Below are positions 1 through 7,958 of a stretch of DNA of 64,000 nt, in pieces (the first letter of the stretch is position 1; the number at the start of each line of letters is the position of its first letter). The DNA comes from Amycolatopsis japonica (GTDB lineage: Bacteria > Actinomycetota > Actinomycetes > Mycobacteriales > Pseudonocardiaceae). Location of the stretch: the NCBI RefSeq assembly GCF_000732925.1, contig NZ_CP008953.1, forward strand, positions 8,177,001 through 8,241,000, given 5' to 3'. Both the position numbers and the translations under genes were made by a program. The notes beneath the pieces are model-generated. The model was not told the DNA's origin. It was given only the letters and a program-made list of their open reading frames with translations, and made no database searches.

Positions 1-666
1 CGTGGTGCTGTGCACGCGCGCTCCGGGGTAGGGAGCGCGGTCGCCACCGCGCCGGGTGCGCGGCGGACGATCCGAGTCTGTCCGGCGACCCGGACGGCCG
101 TCCGGGAACTGCGAACGCTGGGCCATGAGAGTCCTCCTGCGAGCGAGAACAGCCGGGACGACGCCCGGCCTGGTTCGTGCTGTCGGCGGGCAATACCGAG
201 AAACCCCCCGATTTGCGACACGCTCTCGCCAAAATTTTTGAGAATTCTCGACCTCGCCCCAGTCGCCGCCCACACCCAACAAGAAGCCGTCACCGACCAG
301 GGATTCTTACTATCAACTCTCCCGAAGAAATTCGAGAGCTCAGAGCGATAAGGATTATTCACCCAGCTTCCATGCGGATGCCTCAAACCGTCATCGACCA
401 GCACTCCACCTTGAGGCACCTCTCGGAGGCACAGTCCAAATAGAGCGCTTGGCACAGCTCAAACGCCTATCCAGAGGCGCCTCAAAGATCAACAAAGTCC
501 ACCGGCCCTGTCCCGGAATTGGCAATCAAGCCATCACATACTTGTCCACTTGAGGCGCTTACGAGGCGCTTTTGTCGCGACTTTGAGGCGACCTTGAGGC
601 GGTTTTGAGGCGGCCCGAATGACTTGATGGCAGCTCACGAATCACCACATTCACATGGGAGCTGTC
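1..666. other. Non-coding left edge with GAGGC-motif repeats
   Basis: I see no defensible gene in this stretch; the possible reading frames have no good ribosome-binding site, no recognisable family and unnatural composition. What it does hold is a recurrent TTGAGGC motif: single copies near 411, inverted copies near 380, a perfect palindrome GAGGCGCCTC at 474-483, and a regular array at 550-615 annotated separately. It is somewhat AT-richer than the genes that follow. It is the upstream control region of the secretion operon and could also be part of a replication or partition site. Confidence 0.6.
550..615 (+). repeat. Six-unit 11-bp iteron-like array (TTGAGGCG)
   Basis: Units start at 550, 561, 572, 583, 594 and 605, an exact 11-bp step. 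The cores read TTGAGGCG, ACGAGGCG, TTGTCGCG, TTGAGGCG, TTGAGGCG, TTGAGGCG, so four are perfect, one has two changes and one is degenerate. An 11-bp step puts every core on about the same face of the helix, as in plasmid iterons and in operators bound cooperatively. It ends about 50 bp before the first gene of the secretion operon, whose product has a sigma-region-4-like helix-turn-helix. Autoregulation, origin or partition function cannot be separated from sequence alone. Confidence 0.75.
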
Positions 667-1761
667 ATGGATTTTCCCTCACATGAAATCAAGGGCCAGG
701 AACGCGTGTTCCGCTTGGGCCCTAATCCCGATTTCGTCAAAGACTCCGACGTGTTCGCGCTGGCGCGCTCCAGCTTCGCGTGGTTGGTGACCGGGCCGGA
801 TCCGGTCAGTGTCGACGGACGCGAGATCCCCGGGTTGCCACAGCGTCCGGTGCCGCTGGACGAGCTCGGCACGCTGCTGCTGGCTGAGGATTGCGCGCAG
901 GCAACACGCGACGCAGCGTGGGCGTACTTGATCACTCGCGCCCGTGCCGAACGCGGCACGTGGATGGTGGCGTGTGTCGGGCTGGGGCTGCCGGTGCTGC
1001 TGCGCGTGGCGACCATCGTGACCCGCCACTTCACCGGTGACACCCATGACCTCAACGCTGCCGTGCTCACCGGGTTCCTCACCGGCCTGCACGAAGTTGA
1101 TCTGGTCCGGCCGGCGATCCTCGCTCGGTTGTACTACGCGGCCTACCGCGAGGGACGGGTGGCGTTGGACGAGGCCACTGGTGGCCCGATCCTTGCGGGC
1201 GATCTGATCAATGAGCTCGCCGAGTCGCCCAGCCCGGAAGAACACCCCGATCTCGATCTCGATCTCGATCTCGATCTCGTGCTCGCCGCTGCTGTACGCG
1301 CTGGCGCGATCACCGCCGACGAAGCGGGCCTGATCTCCGTGACCCGCCTCGGCACGACCTCTCTGGCCGAAGCCGCACAGGCGCGCGGAATGACCTACAA
1401 ACAACTCGCGAAAATCCGCGAACGCGCCGAACCCCGTCTCGTCTCCTACCTGACCAAGCAGTCCGCGGACACCTCCGAGACGCCACCGGCCGATGGGGCG
1501 GAGTCGTCCGCGCCAGCTCGCGTGCGTCGTGGTCCCACTAACGCCGGGGCTACCGAGACCGGTCGCACGAAATTACCCACCGTGACCAGGGGTGGAGCAG
1601 TGCGGGAGAAAAAAGTTCGGCGAACCGTGTCGCAAAACGGCCCGAAATCCCGCATTGCCTCCCGCGGGGCCCCGCACCCCGCAGATCGCCGTTCGCACGC
1701 CGCCCGCACCAGTTCCGGTCCGGCCGCGCACACCAGCCGGGAGGTCCACTCATGCGACTGA
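667..1761 (+). CDS. Sigma-region-4-like regulator heading the secretion operon
   Basis: A 364-residue protein of a type common at the head of actinobacterial type IV secretion clusters. The N-terminal about 190 residues have the pattern 'WLVTGPDPVSVDG...LPQRPVPLDEL...DAAWAYLITRAR' typical of these unnamed proteins. Residues about 203-265 ('AGAITADEAGLISVTRL...LAEAAQARGM...IRERAEPRL') resemble sigma-70 region 4. The C-terminal 95 residues are basic, disordered and low complexity. I chose ATG 667 because GGGAG lies five bases upstream; ATG 655 has no such site. A D-L dipeptide run (five GATCTC units) separates the two domains. The stop overlaps the next start, so the genes are translationally coupled. 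DNA-binding regulation of the operon is an inference. Confidence 0.7.
   Translation: MDFPSHEIKGQERVFRLGPNPDFVKDSDVFALARSSFAWLVTGPDPVSVDGREIPGLPQRPVPLDELGTLLLAEDCAQATRDAAWAYLITRARAERGTWMVACVGLGLPVLLRVATIVTRHFTGDTHDLNAAVLTGFLTGLHEVDLVRPAILARLYYAAYREGRVALDEATGGPILAGDLINELAESPSPEEHPDLDLDLDLDLVLAAAVRAGAITADEAGLISVTRLGTTSLAEAAQARGMTYKQLAKIRERAEPRLVSYLTKQSADTSETPPADGAESSAPARVRRGPTNAGATETGRTKLPTVTRGGAVREKKVRRTVSQNGPKSRIASRGAPHPADRRSHAARTSSGPAAHTSREVHSCD
1249..1278 (+). repeat. Hexanucleotide microsatellite (GATCTC)5
   Basis: Five perfect tandem GATCTC units inside the regulator gene encode a (Asp-Leu)5 hinge. Because the unit is six bases, gain or loss changes linker length by two residues but never the reading frame. 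Confidence 0.9.
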
Positions 1762-2294
1762 CACCACGCCGCCATCTCCGCGCGCCCACACGCGGCACGG
1801 CATCCAGCCGTCCCGGCTCCCCTGCCCCAGCGACCCGCCCACGCCGGGCAATACCCCGGGCCGCGACCGCAGACGTGCGGCACGCCGAGCATCGCTGCGC
1901 AGGTTCCGCTGGCACCGCCTCAACGACGACACCGGCATGGCAACCGCGACATGGGCACCGACGCCGCGTCGTGCTGCTCCTGGGGTGGCTGATCGCCACC
2001 GTAGTGGTGCTGACGTCCTCGGCCGCGCGGGCGGAGACCGTCCACTATGTCGCGCTCGCGGCGACTGTCGATCAGGTCCTCGGCAACATCCGCAACTGGG
2101 TCATGGGGATCTTGGCCGGGGTCGCGGTCGTGTTCATCACCATCGGCGGTCTGCGCTACCTGATGGCCTCGGGCGACCCCGGCGAAATCGAGAAAGCCAA
2201 GGGCGCGTTCAAAGCCGCCGGCATCGGCTTCGGGCTCGCCGCACTCGCCCCGCTCGTGGTCGAGATCCTCAAGGGAATCGTGGGCGGGGTGTGA
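1752..2294 (+). CDS. VirB2/TrbC-like pilin of the T4SS
   Basis: Predicted major pilus or channel subunit of 180 residues. An unusually long Arg/Pro-rich N-terminus (about 70 residues) precedes a signal-type hydrophobic stretch (VVLLLGWLIATVVVL) ending at an Ala-rich cleavage region (SSAARA). The mature part is small with two membrane spans (around WVMGILAGVAVVF and GIGFGLAALAPLVV) separated by a short charged loop with GDPGEIEKAK, the arrangement of VirB2/TrbC and of actinobacterial 'pilin' proteins. It starts inside the last codons of the preceding gene and stops three bases before the VirB6-like gene. The true start could be internal, since the long basic leader is odd, but no better start is visible. 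Confidence 0.78.
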   Translation: MRLTPRRHLRAPTRGTASSRPGSPAPATRPRRAIPRAATADVRHAEHRCAGSAGTASTTTPAWQPRHGHRRRVVLLLGWLIATVVVLTSSAARAETVHYVALAATVDQVLGNIRNWVMGILAGVAVVFITIGGLRYLMASGDPGEIEKAKGAFKAAGIGFGLAALAPLVVEILKGIVGGV

Positions 2295-2297
2295 GCG

Positions 2298-4646
2298 ATG
2301 ACCACCCCGCGCCACACACCGTCCTTCCGTCCACGCCACCCCACCCGAACTGCCGAATCCAGTCCTCACCATGACGGCACGGACACGAGGTCGGGGCGCG
2401 GCGACCGGCTCATGCTCGGACCACCGGCAGCACCCGCCCGACGCCGTCGCGGACGCTGGCTGCCCCAGCGGCAGTGGGCCCGCGCGCTCGCGGTGCTGGT
2501 GCCGCTGTTGGCTGCCGTCGCCGGAATCGCGCTGACAGCCTCGGCCGCACCCGTGCCCACGCCCGTGGCGGCTGTGGCGGCGTTGGTGCCCGCGCAGCCA
2601 CCGGTACTGCCGCTGCCGCCCAACCCCAGCTGCGTGCCAGGCTCTGCCGAACCGGCGTGCCTTCTGCCGGGGACGTCGTCGCCGCGCCCCGCGCCGCCGA
2701 CGGGACTCCCGAGTGCACCGCTGGTTCCCGGCTCGTCAACGCCGCCGGTGTCGTGTTTCCCAGGATCGGTGCTGCCCGAGTGCGGCAATCTCCCCACCCA
2801 GCCGCCCACGAGCCAGCCCTGTGACGGCCCGAACTGCATCCCCCAGCCAGTACCCCGCGACCCCGGTGACGACGACAGCGAGTGCGGGTTCACCGACCCG
2901 GTCGCGTGTGTCACCGAGGCCATCGACACCTTCTTCCGCGGCCTGGTGATCGGCGCACTGAACCCGCTGCTCGATCTGCTGGGCAAGACGGTGCTGTCCA
3001 CACCGGACCCGAGCCTCCTGCCCGGCATCGGCCAGGCCTGGACCGAGTCCTGGCACCTGATGCTCGCCTTCTACGGCAGCATCGTCGTGATCGCGGGCCT
3101 GATCCTGATGGCCTACGAGACCCTGCAGACCCGCTACACGATCAAGGAGATCGCGCCCCGGCTCGCGGCCGGGTTCCTCGCCGGGACGCTGTCGCTGTTC
3201 CTAGCGACCCAGGGTATCGAGATCTCCAACGCCGTGAGCGCGACGTTGATGACCGACGCGGTCAATCCGAACACAGCTGCCAAGGCGATGACCGACATGA
3301 TCCTCGGTTCGCTCAACGGCGGGCAGGGCTGGCTGCTGTTCATCGGGCTCGCGCTCGCCGCGCTGCTCGTCGTGCTGCTGTTGACGTTCATCGTGCGGGT
3401 CCTCGCGACGATGCTGTTGATCGCCGCCGCGCCGTTCGTGCTGATGTGGCACGCGTTGCCGCACACCGAGGGCGTCGCCGTGTTCTGGTGGAAGGCCTAC
3501 GGTCTGCTGCTGATCATCCCGATCGGACAGGCCGGTGCGCTGAGTGCGTCGCTGCGGGTGTTCTTCACCCCCGGCGGTTTCACCATCTTCGGGCCGACGC
3601 TGAACGGGCTGACCAATCTTCTGTTCTGCGTCGCGCTGATGTGGATTTTGGTCAAGATCCCCTTCTGGTGCCTGCAACCGCTGCGCGGCGGTGGCGGCCG
3701 GTCGCTGCTCGGGTCACTGGTGCGCGGCGCGATCGCCTACAAGACCATGGGCCTGCTCGGCGGCGCCACCTCGCTCTTCGGCCGCAAGGGCCGCAAGCCC
3801 GGCCCGGCACATCGTGCGCGCGGACGCGACACCGCACCCGCGGATCCGCCGTCGACCCGTTCGGGCCAGTTCATGCTGCCGATACGGGTCCGCCGCACAC
3901 GCCTTACTCCCGGGCGATCCCCGCGTCTGGGTGAGATGACGGACACCGGCACTCGAGCGGGGAGGAAACCCGGACAGGGACAGCTGTCGATGTTCACCAC
4001 GAGTGGCTCCGGGGACGAGCAGACAGTCGCGGCGAACCCGCGGGCGCTCCCACCGGACTCTCTGCCCGGCGCGCTGCCCCGTGACCAGCTCGGGCTGCCG
4101 ATCACCACACGCAGGATCCCCGACCGGGTCGGACGCCGGTCCCTGGCCGACGACCTCGCCGCACGAGGCGCCGGGATGCCGCCGCCGGTGCCCCAGCCCG
4201 GGTTGCTCACTTCGGATGGGCGGGTCAACCGCAATGCCCGCCCGCCCGCGCATCTACCCCGCGCGCTGATCGCGCCGAGCGCCGGGATGCTGCCGATCCA
4301 CCTGCGTCCAGCACCCCCGGCTACGCCTCGGCGGTCGCTCGCCGATGACCTCACCAACCCGGTGCCGGCCCGCCCACCGCGGCAAACCGGGCCTGGGCTG
4401 ATCACCCCGTCCGGCCAGATCAACCGCGCGGCCCGCGCCTCCCGCCGTCCGGCACGGGATGCCTACACCGGCAACCGGTCACTCGCCTCCGGCCAGTACC
4501 CGCTTCCCCTCGGCGTCCGGCGCCAGCCCACACCCCCGCCACCTGCCAGCGACGCGAGCGCTTCACCTCCGCCGAAACGGCGAGCCGGAACGCAATTACG
4601 CCTGCCCCTGGACCTGCCCGCCCGGCGGGGCCCGAAGACGAAGTGA
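2298..4646 (+). CDS. VirB6/TrbL-like polytopic protein with repeated tail
   Basis: 782 residues. Residues about 61-83 form a signal or first membrane helix, followed by a Pro/Cys-rich extracellular-type segment to about 190. Residues 195-470 contain several membrane helices (e.g. SIVVIAGLILMAY, LLFIGLALAALLVVLLL, LLIAAAPFVLMWHALP), as in the TrbL/VirB6 inner-membrane channel. The last 300 residues are a basic, Pro-rich cytoplasmic tail carrying a 65-residue duplication (SLADDL...GLLTxDGRVNR) and recurring short motifs such as GQFMLPIRV, GMLPIHL, GQYPLPLGV and TQLRLPLDL. It lies between the pilin and the PrgI-like gene, the expected order for an actinobacterial T4SS. A docking role for the tail is inferred. 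Confidence 0.8.
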   Translation: MTTPRHTPSFRPRHPTRTAESSPHHDGTDTRSGRGDRLMLGPPAAPARRRRGRWLPQRQWARALAVLVPLLAAVAGIALTASAAPVPTPVAAVAALVPAQPPVLPLPPNPSCVPGSAEPACLLPGTSSPRPAPPTGLPSAPLVPGSSTPPVSCFPGSVLPECGNLPTQPPTSQPCDGPNCIPQPVPRDPGDDDSECGFTDPVACVTEAIDTFFRGLVIGALNPLLDLLGKTVLSTPDPSLLPGIGQAWTESWHLMLAFYGSIVVIAGLILMAYETLQTRYTIKEIAPRLAAGFLAGTLSLFLATQGIEISNAVSATLMTDAVNPNTAAKAMTDMILGSLNGGQGWLLFIGLALAALLVVLLLTFIVRVLATMLLIAAAPFVLMWHALPHTEGVAVFWWKAYGLLLIIPIGQAGALSASLRVFFTPGGFTIFGPTLNGLTNLLFCVALMWILVKIPFWCLQPLRGGGGRSLLGSLVRGAIAYKTMGLLGGATSLFGRKGRKPGPAHRARGRDTAPADPPSTRSGQFMLPIRVRRTRLTPGRSPRLGEMTDTGTRAGRKPGQGQLSMFTTSGSGDEQTVAANPRALPPDSLPGALPRDQLGLPITTRRIPDRVGRRSLADDLAARGAGMPPPVPQPGLLTSDGRVNRNARPPAHLPRALIAPSAGMLPIHLRPAPPATPRRSLADDLTNPVPARPPRQTGPGLITPSGQINRAARASRRPARDAYTGNRSLASGQYPLPLGVRRQPTPPPPASDASASPPPKRRAGTQLRLPLDLPARRGPKTK

Positions 4647-4659
4647 GGACCGATTCGCC

Positions 4660-5913
4660 ATGACTTCTCCTGTGCGTGTGCCCGCCGACGTCGACCGCCC
4701 GGACAGGGTGCTCGGTCCGCTGACCGCCCGGCAGCTCACGATCCTCGGCGTCACCGGCCTCCTGCTCTACAGCCTGTACTCGCTGACCCGTGGGTTCGTG
4801 CCGCTGCCGGTGTTCCTCATCGTCGCCATCCCGGTCGGGATCACGGCCACCGTGCTGGCTCTCGGGCAGCGCGACGGGCTGCCCCTGGACCGCCTCGCGC
4901 TCGCCGCGATCCGCCAGCACCTGTCTCCGCGGCACCGGGTCGCCGCGCCCGAAGGCGTCCGCGCGGCCCCGGCCTGGCTCACCGCCCAGCACTCCGACAC
5001 CCGCGCCCGTAGCCGTGGCGGACGGCGTCGGTCACCGACCGGGACCAAGCCGGTGTCCCCGGCACCGCTGGAGCTGCCCGCCCACGGTGTCGCCGACACC
5101 GGCGCACACGCCGGGATCGTCGACCTCGGCACGGACGGGCGCGCGGTCATCGCCGTGTGCAGCACCGTCAACTTCTCGCTGCGCACACCCGGGGAACAAG
5201 AAGCGCTCGTCGCCAGTTTCGCGCGCTACCTACACTCACTGACCGCGCCCGTGCAGATCCTCATCCGCGCCGAACGGCTCGACCTCGCCCCGCAGATCGC
5301 CGAACTCCGCGCCCACGCCGGCGGTCTCCCGCACCCCGCCTTGGAAGCGGCCGCGCGGGACCACGCGGACTACCTCACTGAGCTCACCGCCCAGGCGGAT
5401 CTGCTCCGCCGCCAAGTGCTGCTTGTGCTGCGCGAACCGCTGCGAACCGGCCCAGCCACACCTGCCACCGCGTCGAGCGTGCTGCCATGGCGGCACCACC
5501 GCCACGACAACGGACCGGTGGAGAACGGAGTACGGCAGGCGGCCGAACAACGCCTGGTGCGCCGCCTGGGCGAGGCCATCGAGCTGCTGACCCCGGCCGG
5601 GATCGTGGCCACCCCACTCGACGCCGCCGCCGCGACCGGCGTACTCGCGGCGGCCTGCAACCCCGACACCTTCCTGCCGCCCTCGGCCGCACTGGCAGGG
5701 GCCGACGAGGTCGTCACCTCCACCACCACCTTCACCGACCTCTACGGCCCCGACGACCCCGCCGGCGATGCCGACCTCGCGGCGTCGTCTCACCCGGCTC
5801 CGCCGCGTCCATCGACTGTCGCGCCGCGCTCCGGTCGCTCGCAGGCGCCGGGCCCGTGGCTGTCCGAGGACGAGGACTGGGACTACGACGACGACGAGAT
5901 CGAAAGCAGGTAA
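4660..5913 (+). CDS. PrgI-family T4SS protein (VirB3-like position)
   Basis: 417 residues. Residues 1-80 contain two closely spaced membrane helices (about 28-42 and 48-68) after a short cytoplasmic start (RPDRVLGPLTARQL), the hallmark of the PrgI family that sits just before VirB4 in Gram-positive T4SS. The remaining 330 residues form a soluble domain ('TVNFSLRTPGEQEALVASF...QILIRAERLDL') that resembles the N-terminal region of VirB4-type ATPases, ending in an acidic tail (DEDWDYDDDE). The ORF is open upstream, but ATG 4660 is the natural start because it follows the preceding stop and begins the conserved part. The gene ends six bases before the VirB4 start. Confidence 0.8.
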   Translation: MTSPVRVPADVDRPDRVLGPLTARQLTILGVTGLLLYSLYSLTRGFVPLPVFLIVAIPVGITATVLALGQRDGLPLDRLALAAIRQHLSPRHRVAAPEGVRAAPAWLTAQHSDTRARSRGGRRRSPTGTKPVSPAPLELPAHGVADTGAHAGIVDLGTDGRAVIAVCSTVNFSLRTPGEQEALVASFARYLHSLTAPVQILIRAERLDLAPQIAELRAHAGGLPHPALEAAARDHADYLTELTAQADLLRRQVLLVLREPLRTGPATPATASSVLPWRHHRHDNGPVENGVRQAAEQRLVRRLGEAIELLTPAGIVATPLDAAAATGVLAAACNPDTFLPPSAALAGADEVVTSTTTFTDLYGPDDPAGDADLAASSHPAPPRPSTVAPRSGRSQAPGPWLSEDEDWDYDDDEIESR

Positions 5914-5919
5914 CCCCTG

Positions 5920-7890
5920 ATGGCACGCACCAGAAACCACAGCACCGTGGCCCGGTCCGGGTCGGCGGGAGCGTTCACCCCGGACGCGCTGTCGGTGTCC
6001 GCCCGGCACCTCGAGGTCGGCAACGAATTCGTCGCGAGCTTCGGCGTCACGGGCTATCCGCAGGAGGTCTACCCCGGCTGGCTCGCCCCGCTGCTGACCT
6101 ACCCCGCCCGCTTGGACGTCTCGGTCCACGTCCAGCCCGTCGACCCGGCGACCGCGGCGAGCGGACTGCGCAAGCAACGCGCCAAACTCGAATCGTCCCG
6201 CCGCCGCAACGCAAAGCATGACCGGCTCGACGACCCAGACCTCGACGCCGCCGCCGAGGACGCCGCCGACCTCTCGCGCAGCATCGCCCGCGGCGACGGA
6301 CGCCTGTTCCGCTTCGGGCTGTATCTCACCGTGCACGCCCCGGACGAAACCTCCCTCGCTGAGGAAGTCTCCGCGCTGCGGTCGTTGTGCGCGTCCCTGC
6401 TGCTGGACGCGAAACCCGCGACCTACCGTGCTTTGCAGGGCTGGGTGAGCACCCTGCCACTCGGACTGGACCCGCTCGGTCTGAAAAGGACGTTCGACAC
6501 CGCCGCGGTCAGCGCCGCGTATCCGTTCACCTCGCCGGACCTCCCGCCGACCGACCCGACCACCTCCGCCCCCTCTGGGGTCCTCTACGGCTACAACGTC
6601 GGCTCCTCCGGGCTGGTCCATTGGGACCGGTTCGCCTGCGACAACTACAACTCCGTCGTCCTCGGCCGCTCCGGCGCGGGTAAGAGCTACTTCGTCAAGC
6701 TCGAGACCCTGCGCAGCCTCTACCGCCGACTCGGCGACACCGAGAACGGATGGGCCACCCACGGAGTCCAGGCATTCGTCATCGACCCCGAAGACGAATA
6801 TGCCCGCCTGGCCTCCCAGGTCGGCGGCACCTACGTCCACCTCGGCGCGGGCGGAGTCCGGCTGAACCCGTTCGACCTGCCTGTGCACCTCGGCGCGAAC
6901 GGACGCCGGACCGCGCCACAGGACGCCCTCAAGCGGCGCAGCTTATTCCTGCACACCGTCCTGGCTGTGCTGTTCGGCGCGGAGGTCACCGCCGCCGAAC
7001 GAGCCGTGCTCGACACCGCGATCACCGCCACCTACCACCGCGCGGGCATCACCGGTGACGCCCGCACCTGGACGCGCCCAGCGCCACTGCTGCGCGACCT
7101 GCGCGACATGCTCGCCACCACCGGCGACGGTGGCGACGCGATGGCCGCCGACCTCGCCGCCCGGCTGCACCCCTACGTCGACGGCTCGTACGCCGACCTC
7201 TTCGACGGGCCCACCACGACCACCCCGGACGGGCACCTCGTCGTGTTCTCCCTACGCGACCTGCCCGACGAGCTACGCACGATCGGCACCCTGCTCGTGC
7301 TCGACACCGTCTGGCGGCGCGTCTCGAACCCGGCCGACCGCCGGCCCCGGCTGGTCGTGGTCGACGAAGCCGGCGTCCTCATGCGCCAGCACGTCGCCGC
7401 GCTGTTCTTACTGCGCCTGGCCAAAGCCGCCCGCAAACACTGGTGCGGGCTCACCGTGGCCACCCAGGACGCCGCTGATCTGCTCGGCAGCGACCTGGGC
7501 AAAGCCATCGTGAGCAACGCCGCGACCCAGGTGCTCCTTCGCGCGGCACCGCAGGCGATCGACGAGATCGCCGAGGCCTTCGACCTCTCCGTCGGAGAGC
7601 GGCGCTTCCTGCTGTCGGCCGACCGCGGCCAAGGCCTGCTCAGCTCCGGCACGCTGCGAGTGGCGGTCCAGTCACTGGCCTCGCCCACAGAGAACTTCTT
7701 GATCACCACCGATCCCGCCGAACTGGCCCGGTTCGCCGAACAGGACCCGGACGCCACCGACAGCGGCCTCGCTGAGGCCTACATCGACCTCGGCCCCACC
7801 GAGACCACCGGCTCTGTCTACGAGGCCGGCAGGGCCGACATCGACGACGGGTTCGACGACGCAAGACAGGTCGACCTCGACACCGCGTGA
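5920..7890 (+). CDS. VirB4-like T4SS ATPase
   Basis: Predicted motor ATPase of the secretion channel, 656 residues, acting at the inner face of the membrane. Walker A is GRSGAGKS at about residues 249-256; Walker B is LVVVDEAGVL near 478-487. Further family signs are 'HWDRFACDNYNSVVLG' just before Walker A, 'AFVIDPEDEYARL' after it, and 'KHWCGLTVATQDAADLLGS' plus 'NAATQVLLRAAPQAID' near the C-terminus, as in CagE/TrbE/VirB4 and HerA-like DUF87 ATPases. It lies directly between the PrgI-like and coupling-protein genes. Length and motifs are intact, so it should be functional. Confidence 0.92.
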   Translation: MARTRNHSTVARSGSAGAFTPDALSVSARHLEVGNEFVASFGVTGYPQEVYPGWLAPLLTYPARLDVSVHVQPVDPATAASGLRKQRAKLESSRRRNAKHDRLDDPDLDAAAEDAADLSRSIARGDGRLFRFGLYLTVHAPDETSLAEEVSALRSLCASLLLDAKPATYRALQGWVSTLPLGLDPLGLKRTFDTAAVSAAYPFTSPDLPPTDPTTSAPSGVLYGYNVGSSGLVHWDRFACDNYNSVVLGRSGAGKSYFVKLETLRSLYRRLGDTENGWATHGVQAFVIDPEDEYARLASQVGGTYVHLGAGGVRLNPFDLPVHLGANGRRTAPQDALKRRSLFLHTVLAVLFGAEVTAAERAVLDTAITATYHRAGITGDARTWTRPAPLLRDLRDMLATTGDGGDAMAADLAARLHPYVDGSYADLFDGPTTTTPDGHLVVFSLRDLPDELRTIGTLLVLDTVWRRVSNPADRRPRLVVVDEAGVLMRQHVAALFLLRLAKAARKHWCGLTVATQDAADLLGSDLGKAIVSNAATQVLLRAAPQAIDEIAEAFDLSVGERRFLLSADRGQGLLSSGTLRVAVQSLASPTENFLITTDPAELARFAEQDPDATDSGLAEAYIDLGPTETTGSVYEAGRADIDDGFDDARQVDLDTA

Positions 7891-7958
7891 TCCCGGCCCC
7901 GTGCCGCTTCCCGGCTTTCCCTCGTCTCACAGGAGTTTTCCCGGAAGGGAGTTCCGTC

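Noticed and set aside
10..443. Rightward open frames at the left edge
   Set aside because: No binding site, unnatural composition (poly-Arg/Pro) and no family; treated as non-coding.
1249..1278. Phase-variable on/off switch at the GATCTC repeat
   Set aside because: The unit is a multiple of three, so slippage cannot shift the frame.
5236..6888. - strand open frame of 550 codons over the PrgI/VirB4 genes
   Set aside because: Antisense shadow; the + strand proteins have clear ATPase and membrane motifs.
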